From Thermoplasmata archaeon (GTDB lineage Archaea; Thermoplasmatota; Thermoplasmata; SG8-5): DNA of 6,059 nucleotides. Under the pieces are notes generated by a model. That model was given only the letters and a program-made list of their open reading frames with translations. It searched no databases and was not told the DNA's origin. The translations under genes and the position numbers were made by a program. Within the stretch, counting starts at the first letter, position 1. Every line of letters starts with the position of its first letter. Positions 1-6,059 of the stretch are shown one piece after another. The DNA lies in contig JAUSPR010000252.1 in the NCBI GenBank assembly GCA_030655715.1, positions 1 through 6,059 on the forward strand, read 5' to 3'.

Positions 1-2
1 CA

Positions 3-2717
3 TTACTGCAATATTCAAGTATAATTGCGAAATTTATCGATTCGGTAAAAAGCAATATCATACCGCAAAATTTTAAAGTATTAAATGAAGAAGGAAATTT
101 GGTATCAAGTTCAAAATTGTATTTGAATACAAAATTCAATCATTCAGATTTAGAGATTTTCTTTGGTTCAGATAACAAAAAAATGTTTATTTCAGATGAA
201 TATCTAAAATACTCAAATTTATCATCCGACCAGTGGGTACGGTTCTTCACAGCGATTGGAGTCAATGATAAATTGGGAATAGATATTAATGAAAAACAAT
301 ACACACAAAGCACACTCGAAAAAATGATGGACATCAAAGGGTTAGAACCTCCAAGAGCCAGTGATTATGAGGGAATTCCAGGATACAAATATTTAATCAT
401 CGACCCGGATTTTGATGAATCCATTCGAGATAGAATTACTCAGATTGCGACACTCGCCAAAATTGAAAGAAATGATATAGTCAGGGCTTTTTGGAGAATT
501 CTTGACGCAAATTGGAGCGAATATTATTCAAAATATACGAATGTAAAAGGACGTTTTGTCGAATATGCCAGTAAGAGAATTTCGCATGTCGAAGACCAAA
601 TTAATACTCCACTTACGGACTTTGCAAATTTATTGTATAATACACCATTAATCATCGCAGAAAATTCGGATGAATTACGATTATCAAAAGAGGTGTTGAA
701 ATTCACAGATGAGACGCGGCTTCTTGCTGAACAGGGCGTCCCCGTTTGTTCTATCGTATTCACAGACAATAATCTAGTTGAATGGTTAGATTTCAATGAG
801 ACCACTCAAGAGATATCTCCTATCGAGCATTTGCGTTTACTCAAGAAAAATGAACGAATGACCACCTCTATTTTCATTGACAAGGCAATTGAAATATCCA
901 AATGGATAGAACAGAGAAAACTGAATGTGAAAGAAGTCAGAAATGCATTTGAACAGGATAAATTAATTATAGATAACAACAACCGCTTTTGGAAATTGTC
1001 CGATGTCTTTTATGAATCGCCATTTTCAGTTTACTATCCGAATTTTAAAGAACTGTATCCTAACCTTAAGGATTTCTTCTGCGACGATCTGGGTTGCCCC
1101 GAAAAAGAGCCGAGGATCGACCAATTCCTTAACCTATTTCTCGATTATCTCTGGCCCAAAAAGGGCCAGTACACATTGAACGACAATGTACGTTCAGACA
1201 TCGTGAAATGTTATAGGCGCATAAACAACTATCTCGAAGAGCATGGACAAAGCGATCTTCCAGAAACATTCAAAAAATATCAGGAACATTGCCGTGTCTA
1301 TTGCCTTAAAGAGAGCGATTGGATTTCCCCTAATGACAACATCATCATCTATTGTGATAACCCGATATACCGAGAAAACTTCATAGCCCATGGAATAAGT
1401 CTAGCCAGCCATATAGAACACATGAAAAAAGATGTAGATGCGATTGCACCGCTTTTGAAATTCCTTAATGTGATTTCCGCTTCGAAGCTCGAATCCCGTG
1501 TAGATATTATCGATGTCAGGCCATACAGTGTGAGGTTTGATGCCCACTCGGAACCCCTCATAATAGAAAATCTTTCTTTCTATTGCCAGGCGATTGAAAC
1601 AATATTGTCGCATTTCGAAAGGGAAGAAAGTAGCAATGCAGTCAAGCAGACATTGGTGGATACCATAGCGAGAATGCGGCATTTCTCGTCGATGAGGAAG
1701 TCGCTCCAGGCAACCAGAAAAATCAACCTGGATTTATTTACCAAAGATGGCGAGAAATTGATTTCAGACAAGAAGGATGTTCATTTCTCAGTAAAAAAGG
1801 AGTTTCTAGACATATGTTTAACGGGTCAATTGGTCATGGTATACGGCCCGTTTGCAGACGAATTAATTGCCCATCTCGATTTTTCAAACCTACCAAATTC
1901 CATAGAGAAGATTCTGAAATCATTAACGAGGGACACTGCCGCTCTTCTCTCTGATAACAAGTACAGAGAGGCGGTTGGGCGGTACATATGCCAATACCGC
2001 GATGAAGATAGCATTTCGGAAGAGGAAGAATTGAATATAGAGGATGAAGACGATGACGAGATTGAGGTTACAATCGGCAACCCGGATGATGAGGCAAACA
2101 CTGGCCTAGATGAAGAGGGGGGGGAAGATGAAGATGCAACCACTTATGACACAATTTCAAAGCCCGTTGATTTGAATCAAGTAACAGTCGAGGTGCCGAA
2201 TATCGACGAGGCGACACCTCCACCATCAAAAGAGCCTCGGAAAAAGTGCAAGAAGCACACTCACCGAGGCCACATCAGTACAATGTGGTCCGACGAGGAT
2301 GGCCAGAAAGGCGAAAAGGTGGTTTACGACAAGGAAGTCGAGAAGGTTGCCGCGCTCACGGCCAAAATGGAATTAAACTCTGAGGATTACCTCGTCGTCT
2401 GGATATCAAAAAATATACCTGAAAATCCTTGGGACATTGAGTCCTGGATGTTGAACAAAGAAGGGAGTGGCCTTGTGCCAGTTCGTATTGAAGTTAAATC
2501 CTCATCGGGCTCCGGGTACACGTTCCCGATGTCCATCGGTGAATTCGATACAGCCCTAGAAGCTGAACATAAAAAGGGTCGATATTATGTCTACCGGGTA
2601 TTCAATGTGAGGGAGTCCAATCCATCCATCAAGATATTCGATTTCGAACTATGTTATAGCAGAAAACTGATCTCTTTCGAAGGAAAGGATTTCTACATCA
2701 CTCTGCCTCAAATTTAA
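3..2717 (+). CDS. Sacsin/NO VEIN-like large protein with C-terminal DUF3883 domain, 5'-truncated
   Basis: The frame is open from base 3 to the TAA at 2715-2717, giving about 904 visible residues. A TTG at 99 is only the first start-like codon; 32 in-frame residues before it read naturally into the rest, including IPQNFKVLNEEGNLV followed by LYL, a pattern I associate with the segment after the ATPase domain of Sacsin-like proteins. Visible residues 1 to about 665 form a helix-rich body with family-typical stretches such as WVRFF.AIGV and YYPNFKELYPNLKDFF..LG (about 344-364). Residues 667-712 are an acidic Glu/Asp linker, 741-757 are basic, and about 770-877 are DUF3883. Plant NO VEIN combines an HSP90-like ATPase with this same C-terminal domain, so the missing N terminus is probably a GHKL ATPase. 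There is no membrane segment, so it is probably cytoplasmic. The family is often found in defence islands, but the substrate is unknown. The first 1080 bases are much more AT-rich than the remainder. Family assignment is fairly secure; function is inferred. Confidence 0.85.
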   Translation, partial: LLQYSSIIAKFIDSVKSNIIPQNFKVLNEEGNLVSSSKLYLNTKFNHSDLEIFFGSDNKKMFISDEYLKYSNLSSDQWVRFFTAIGVNDKLGIDINEKQYTQSTLEKMMDIKGLEPPRASDYEGIPGYKYLIIDPDFDESIRDRITQIATLAKIERNDIVRAFWRILDANWSEYYSKYTNVKGRFVEYASKRISHVEDQINTPLTDFANLLYNTPLIIAENSDELRLSKEVLKFTDETRLLAEQGVPVCSIVFTDNNLVEWLDFNETTQEISPIEHLRLLKKNERMTTSIFIDKAIEISKWIEQRKLNVKEVRNAFEQDKLIIDNNNRFWKLSDVFYESPFSVYYPNFKELYPNLKDFFCDDLGCPEKEPRIDQFLNLFLDYLWPKKGQYTLNDNVRSDIVKCYRRINNYLEEHGQSDLPETFKKYQEHCRVYCLKESDWISPNDNIIIYCDNPIYRENFIAHGISLASHIEHMKKDVDAIAPLLKFLNVISASKLESRVDIIDVRPYSVRFDAHSEPLIIENLSFYCQAIETILSHFEREESSNAVKQTLVDTIARMRHFSSMRKSLQATRKINLDLFTKDGEKLISDKKDVHFSVKKEFLDICLTGQLVMVYGPFADELIAHLDFSNLPNSIEKILKSLTRDTAALLSDNKYREAVGRYICQYRDEDSISEEEELNIEDEDDDEIEVTIGNPDDEANTGLDEEGGEDEDATTYDTISKPVDLNQVTVEVPNIDEATPPPSKEPRKKCKKHTHRGHISTMWSDEDGQKGEKVVYDKEVEKVAALTAKMELNSEDYLVVWISKNIPENPWDIESWMLNKEGSGLVPVRIEVKSSSGSGYTFPMSIGEFDTALEAEHKKGRYYVYRVFNVRESNPSIKIFDFELCYSRKLISFEGKDFYITLPQI
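1151..1189. repeat. Two adjacent perfect inverted repeats inside the left gene
   Basis: CTGGCCC at 1151-1157 pairs with GGGCCAG at 1163-1169 around an AAAAA loop. Three bases on, ACATTG at 1173-1178 pairs with CAATGT at 1184-1189 around AACGA. Both have five-base loops and could form back-to-back hairpins in the mRNA. A single 7-bp stem is expected by chance a few times in 6 kb, so no function is claimed. Confidence 0.4.
2001..2138 (+). other. Acidic low-complexity linker containing a G8 run
   Basis: Residues 667-712 of the left gene are dominated by Glu and Asp (for example EEEELNIEDEDDDEIE), written in DNA as a purine-rich stretch. It separates the helical body from the DUF3883 domain and is followed by a Pro-rich then Lys/His-rich segment, so charge flips from strongly negative to positive within about 40 residues. 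It is probably a disordered hinge. It could also act as a nucleic acid mimic or an internal inhibitor of the C-terminal domain, but nothing in the sequence decides this. Confidence 0.8.
2117..2124 (+). repeat. G8 homopolymer inside the coding sequence
   Basis: Eight consecutive G encode the end of GAG plus GGG GGG and the first base of GAA (Glu-Gly-Gly-Glu). It is the only G/C run of this length I see in the window. With one extra G the shifted frame meets TGA at 2129-2131; with one G lost it meets TGA at 2173-2175. Either slip would give a protein ending just after the acidic linker, without DUF3883. Confidence 0.9.
2310..2633 (+). other. DUF3883 (NO VEIN C-terminal) domain within the left gene, nuclease-like
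   Basis: This segment encodes visible residues about 770-877. It shows a GEK near its start (770-772), WDIESW with Asp811, then IEVK with Glu830 and Lys832, then a MSIGEF motif (843-848) and a YYVYRV strand. The order E, D, ExK on a predicted alpha-beta-beta-beta pattern is what PD-(D/E)xK nuclease-fold domains show, and DUF3883 is commonly regarded as a relative of restriction endonuclease-like domains. All candidate catalytic positions are present, so the domain may cut or bind nucleic acid. Cleavage activity is inference; several family members may only bind. Confidence 0.75.
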
Positions 2718-2779
2718 TCCAATTTAATAACTTAAAAAACCTGGAAAAACTATAAATCATGGAAAAGGTCAAAGTGAGG
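2718..2779. other. Intergenic gap between the convergent stop codons
   Basis: This 62-base AT-rich gap lies between TAA (2715-2717) of the left gene and TAG (2782-2780, reverse) of the helicase gene. I see no convincing GC-rich stem-loop serving both genes. It contains an 8-base direct repeat AATTTAAT (2711-2718, overlapping the left stop, and 2721-2728). There is no room for another gene, and no promoter is needed here because both genes end at it. Confidence 0.8.
2734..2749 (-). terminator. Possible oligo-T termination signal for the helicase gene
   Basis: Read on the - strand, about 30-50 bases after the helicase stop, there are T5 (2749-2745) and T6 (2739-2734) runs separated by CCAGG. 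No stem precedes them, so this is not a classical bacterial intrinsic terminator. Archaeal-type termination can use such T-rich tracts without a hairpin. The call is weak because AT-rich spacers often contain T runs by chance. Confidence 0.25.
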
Positions 2780-5700
2780 CTAAACAATCCCCTTCCGTTG
2801 CTCCTCGTTGAGATTTATCTTCTGCGTGATCCTCCTCAGGTCATCCAGGAACGATTGCTCCTTCCTGGCATCCTTGGGACTCTTGGTAGATATTCGACCC
2901 TTTCCCTTCTCGGCAGGGTCAAATGTAGGTTTGTAGCTGACAATTTCCACAAGCTGTTTTGTTAAAGTTCTATCTGAGTCATTGAGGTATTTATTCCAGA
3001 CCTGGGCGAGCGTTTCATCCGAAAAATTGTCCAATGCCCCCTCGGTCCTGGCAGACTTCCATCTCCATCTTGCGACATTGTCCAGATACATATTAACTCT
3101 GACTTTCCAATTGGTGTGTCTGTTTATCCACGCCTTCCTATCTGCTTCGAGATATTGTAGTCGTTGCTCATTTATCTTATACTTTAATCCCATCCTGGCC
3201 TCTTCCAAAGAAGGGTATGAATCTCCTTTGGGAGATTTCAAATCTGATAGATTGTTGGCAATGTAAAATCGGCCATTGGACTCGACCGCGAAACCAACCA
3301 ATCCAGACATTTGTATTCTGTGTATATGTCCGATACTCTCTGGGAGTTCGGGAAGGTTGCCGATGTATTTTGATAGGCTTGAGTGGGGTGTAACGAGTTC
3401 CACCTCACCGCCCTTCCTGTCCATGAATGTTTGATCGAATGTTATCGAGGCTTCCTCTCTTTTCCACACAGCATCATTCTTCTGCCAGCCTGCTGCTTCC
3501 AGGCTTGGCGCAATGACGTTCTCCAGCTCCTGCTGTGTGACCGGCGCTCTGTTCTTCAACAAATCCAGTTGCGGTGTATAGTAATTTAGCAACCGTTCAA
3601 TCCTTAGATCTTCCTCTGTCTGAGCAATAATTTCATATTCGTTATCCATCCGTTCAATGATTGCCGCTTCTTCCTCTGGTGTGCCTGCCATGGATGCATC
3701 CCTGATTGCCCTTTCAGTGGATTGTAAAATTGGTTGTAGATGTCCAAGTGTAGTTTTGAAATAACCGATGCGTTTCAGACATCTATCATATGCCTTTTCC
3801 TCCACGGAATCCTTGTAGAAAATGGTATAGACATTCACTATTGGAGATTCCTGGCCTATGCGGTCTATCCTTCCTATCCGTTGTTCTATCCGCATCGGAT
3901 TCCAGGGAACGTCATAGTTGATGACCGTATCACAGGTCTGCAAATTCAAACTTTCACTGGCTGCATCTGTGCAGATGAGAAGGTCCATTCGGTCGGATGG
4001 GTCTGCGAACTTGTTCTGGATTTCTTGCTTCGAGCATTTTTTCCATTCCTTGCTATCCCAATATTTACCGCCATCCCCGGAATACGAGCCGAGCCTCTCC
4101 CCATATTTGGCTCTGAAATATTCTAACAGGAAGTTGACCGTGTCCATGAATTGTGAGAAGATTATTACCTGCTTTTTACCGCTCCCGAATATTTTAGCCA
4201 GAAGTGTATCCAGGTGCTCTGCTTTTGTATCATTGGGAAGCGCGTTCAGATGTTCGATGAAATTCCCGAGATACTCGTATTCCTTTGTTACGACATCCCT
4301 GAGTGCAGAAACATTGCCTGATGCTTTTGTCTTGCCCTCTTCATCGATGAACTCGTCCATCAGGTTGTCTGGAAGAAGGTCTTGGAACTCCTCCTCTTCC
4401 AGTTCCTTGAATATAATGCTGAAATCGCCTGTTTCAAGGGCCTGACCCAATCGACCGTGCCTTTTCTTGAGGCTGAGTTTTATCGCATAGAAGCTGGACG
4501 TTAACCGTTTTCTATAAACCTCCATCAGGAAGCCCATGCCTTTCCTCACGTTGTTGTATTTGGCATAGTAAACTCTGACATACTGGTCTATCCGGTGATA
4601 CAGACCTCTTTCGCTTGTCAGGTCGTCGTCTGTTCCTCGTAGCTCGACCCGTTCCTTTGATGGATTTCTGTCAGCTATCTTTCCGCTGAACTTGCCCTCT
4701 TTCCTGTATCGCTTAAGCAGTTCCCTGGTGTGCCTGTAGGTCATCTGCCTTACTGGGGTCAACCGGAAAAGGAGAACCTTGAGGGCTTTCAACTCTTCCT
4801 CGGATAGTTCTTTTACAGCCGCAGAATCGTTTTCTTTGACTATATGGGTGAGCTTATACACATCAATGGTCAGATAATCATCTCTCAGGACTCTCGCTTC
4901 TTCATTCTGGTCGAAGCCGCCCTGTTGTATGCCGCTGTTCGCCATATCCAGCAGGAATTTCCAGTCCGGTTCAGGTTCGTTAATCATCTGGAAAAACCGA
5001 TCGAAAGAATTCTGGTCCTGCCATTTACCGGGTAATTCAAGGATGCCCAGCAGGTCCCACAGATCCAGGCGGCTCAGTTGTATCGGCGTAGCCGTCATCA
5101 AAATTAGACCAAGAGTATTGTAGCGCAGTTCCCCCATAGCTTGCAGGAGTTTGTTTTCCTCTCTTCTTCCTGCATTATTGCTCGCTCTGGCATGATGTGC
5201 CTCATCGAGGATTATGAGGTCGTATTCCAGTTGGCAAATTTGCTCCAATCTTTCCTCGCTCCTGATGAGCTGGCTGCTCACTATAAGATATGGCTTCGAG
5301 CGGAACGGGTTGACCGCATCCACCTTCTCCCTCCGTGGCGGGCGGTGAGGATCTGTCTGTGGCGCAACTACATAATTCCCATCCAGGCGCCATGTCTCCA
5401 GTCCGAACTTGTTCAGCAATTCCTCTTGCCACTGTTTCATGGCATTCGCAGGCGCCAGTATGATCAGTCTGTCCACCCTGCCTGCTGCAATGAAGCCCTT
5501 GATAACTAATCCTGCCTCGATGGTTTTGCCTAATCCCACTTCATCAGCGAACAGAAATCTTGGTGGCCAGTTCTTCAGAACGCTGGATGCGATATAATCC
5601 TGATGCTCGAATGGTTTGATTGCTGTTTCGGCATAGGCAAAATCCCGGTGGTTCCATAACCGCTGTGATTCGAAAACGAACGCTAACTCGGGAGTCCAGG

Positions 5701-6058
5701 TCCATTTCTTGGTTGCATCTACCCCCAAATCAAGAACATCAATTGGGTCGTCCATGCCATCCTTGAAATAGTCCTTGAAATCCAACAATCCCTTGACGAC
5801 TGCAAAAGGCAACGGAACAACTGTAGTCCTCGGGTCATTTCCGTTCCACAGCCTTTCAAAGATGACTAATTCCGGTTTGATGTGTCTGTCATCATCCCAT
5901 GAAGTGAAAGCATGGAACGATTCTGTATTGTTCCTCCAACCGCCCGGTGTTTCATTTCCCGAGCCGTTGAAGGCCACAATATTTCCTTCTTCGTCCTTGA
6001 ATATCCCGGCCTTCTCATGGTATATTCCGCCCTTGATATAGGCAATCTTGATCTCAAG
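2780..6058 (-). CDS. Phospholipase D-like domain fused to RapA/HepA-type SNF2 helicase, 5'-truncated
   Basis: The frame is open from the right edge to TAG at 2782-2780, about 1092 visible residues. A GTG at 5977 is not the start: 27 residues before it complete a PLD motif. Domain order: end of the PLD domain (1 to about 54); linker; Q-motif-like FEHQ (150-153); motif I ADEVGLGKT (Walker A at 175-179); Ia LIILAPANAMKQW (198-210); motif II DEAH (285-288); III TATP (322-325); a charged helical insert (about 430-600); IV VIIFSQFMD (631-639); V LICTDAASESLNLQ (694-707); VI QRIGRIDRIGQ (726-736). A family-specific C-terminal region of about 300 residues follows, ending in a basic helix. All ATPase residues are intact, so an active double-stranded DNA translocase is expected, with the PLD part as likely nuclease or DNA-binding module. 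RapA itself lacks a PLD domain, so this is not rapA. Similar PLD-SNF2 proteins occur in anti-phage islands; DISARM DrmD is related by its SNF2 core, but I do not recognise it specifically. GC (about 50% where sampled) is higher than in the facing gene. Confidence 0.92.
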   Translation of the reverse strand, partial: LEIKIAYIKGGIYHEKAGIFKDEEGNIVAFNGSGNETPGGWRNNTESFHAFTSWDDDRHIKPELVIFERLWNGNDPRTTVVPLPFAVVKGLLDFKDYFKDGMDDPIDVLDLGVDATKKWTWTPELAFVFESQRLWNHRDFAYAETAIKPFEHQDYIASSVLKNWPPRFLFADEVGLGKTIEAGLVIKGFIAAGRVDRLIILAPANAMKQWQEELLNKFGLETWRLDGNYVVAPQTDPHRPPRREKVDAVNPFRSKPYLIVSSQLIRSEERLEQICQLEYDLIILDEAHHARASNNAGRREENKLLQAMGELRYNTLGLILMTATPIQLSRLDLWDLLGILELPGKWQDQNSFDRFFQMINEPEPDWKFLLDMANSGIQQGGFDQNEEARVLRDDYLTIDVYKLTHIVKENDSAAVKELSEEELKALKVLLFRLTPVRQMTYRHTRELLKRYRKEGKFSGKIADRNPSKERVELRGTDDDLTSERGLYHRIDQYVRVYYAKYNNVRKGMGFLMEVYRKRLTSSFYAIKLSLKKRHGRLGQALETGDFSIIFKELEEEEFQDLLPDNLMDEFIDEEGKTKASGNVSALRDVVTKEYEYLGNFIEHLNALPNDTKAEHLDTLLAKIFGSGKKQVIIFSQFMDTVNFLLEYFRAKYGERLGSYSGDGGKYWDSKEWKKCSKQEIQNKFADPSDRMDLLICTDAASESLNLQTCDTVINYDVPWNPMRIEQRIGRIDRIGQESPIVNVYTIFYKDSVEEKAYDRCLKRIGYFKTTLGHLQPILQSTERAIRDASMAGTPEEEAAIIERMDNEYEIIAQTEEDLRIERLLNYYTPQLDLLKNRAPVTQQELENVIAPSLEAAGWQKNDAVWKREEASITFDQTFMDRKGGEVELVTPHSSLSKYIGNLPELPESIGHIHRIQMSGLVGFAVESNGRFYIANNLSDLKSPKGDSYPSLEEARMGLKYKINEQRLQYLEADRKAWINRHTNWKVRVNMYLDNVARWRWKSARTEGALDNFSDETLAQVWNKYLNDSDRTLTKQLVEIVSYKPTFDPAEKGKGRISTKSPKDARKEQSFLDDLRRITQKINLNEEQRKGIV
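5897..6058 (-). other. C-terminal part of a PLD-like domain at the N-terminal end of the visible helicase
   Basis: Visible residues 1-54 contain GGIYHEKAGIFKDEEGN, then FNGSGNET and NNTESFHAF ending at W. His14, Lys16, Asp22 and the GS-x-N motif (32-35) match the HKD half-site of PLD nucleases, followed by the N-x-E-S-F strand usual in these domains. Only this half-site is visible; the earlier part of the domain lies beyond the right edge. Asp is one place further from Lys than in the textbook HxKx4D motif. Confidence 0.75.
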
Positions 6059-6059
6059 T

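Noticed and set aside
1826..2143. - strand reading frame with a long poly-Ser stretch
   Set aside because: The serines are simply the reverse complement of the Glu/Asp codons of the acidic linker.
2718..2779. A small RNA, CRISPR repeat or bidirectional hairpin terminator in the intergenic gap
   Set aside because: There is no stem of useful length, no repeat unit beyond an 8-base AT-rich duplication, and only 62 bases of room.
2759..2965. Short + strand reading frame starting ATG at 2759, in the gap after the left gene
   Set aside because: It lies almost wholly antisense to the conserved end of the helicase gene, has no clear ribosome binding site, and its translation resembles no family I know.
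3220..3253. Inverted repeats AATCTCC/GGAGATT and AATCT/AGATT close together in the helicase gene
   Set aside because: They lie inside conserved coding sequence, are short and partly AT-rich, and are of a kind expected by chance in 6 kb.
3938..3980. Motif V of the helicase reads ESLNLQ instead of the more familiar EGLNLQ, suggesting a possible defect
   Set aside because: All other motifs are intact, and I recall Ser at this place in PLD-SNF2 relatives, so it is probably a family trait. I could not verify this by alignment.
3918..4445. 175-codon + strand reading frame antisense to the helicase
   Set aside because: It covers the coding strand of SNF2 motif V and the preceding insert. Its product is Ser-rich without a recognisable domain, as expected for a shadow frame.
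2780..5977. Assignment of the helicase as rapA/hepA or as DISARM drmD
   Set aside because: The SNF2 core is similar, but an N-terminal PLD domain is not part of RapA, and as far as I recall not of DrmD. No drmA, drmB or drmC gene is visible, so no symbol is given.

Overview
The window holds the 3' parts of two long genes pointing at each other, and nothing else I can support. Both reading frames run off the window edges without a stop, so both genes are 5'-truncated and neither true start is visible. Their stop codons are separated by a 62-base AT-rich gap (2718-2779).

Left, + strand (3-2717): about 904 visible residues of a large protein with the look of the Sacsin / NO VEIN family. Members carry an HSP90-type (GHKL) ATPase domain at the N terminus, which would lie off the left edge. 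What is visible is the long alpha-helical body, a strongly acidic linker, a short basic Cys/His-containing segment, and a C-terminal DUF3883 (NO VEIN C-terminal) domain with PD-(D/E)xK nuclease-like residues. Right, - strand (2780-6058): about 1092 visible residues of a RapA/HepA-type SNF2 helicase with every ATPase motif intact. The last part of a phospholipase D-like domain is fused to its N terminus; the rest of that domain is off the right edge.

Together the window shows two NTPase-type proteins, each carrying a nuclease-like domain, arranged tail to tail. From family knowledge, PLD-SNF2 helicases and GHKL-DUF3883 proteins both occur in prokaryotic anti-phage and restriction islands. I therefore read this as a slice through a defence or accessory island. 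This is inference: no methyltransferase, DUF499/HerA ATPase or other diagnostic partner is inside the window, and convergent genes are not one operon.

The organism is a prokaryote (long intron-free genes, tight spacing, these families), but I cannot separate bacterium from archaeon. Base composition is uneven. By hand count the first 1080 bases are about 34% GC, the next 1080 about 43%, and a sampled part of the helicase gene (5401-5700) about 50%. Arginine codons are a mix of AGA/AGG and CGN. The unevenness fits an island assembled by transfer. The most testable single oddity is a run of eight G in the acidic linker of the left gene: a one-base slip in either direction would remove the DUF3883 domain.
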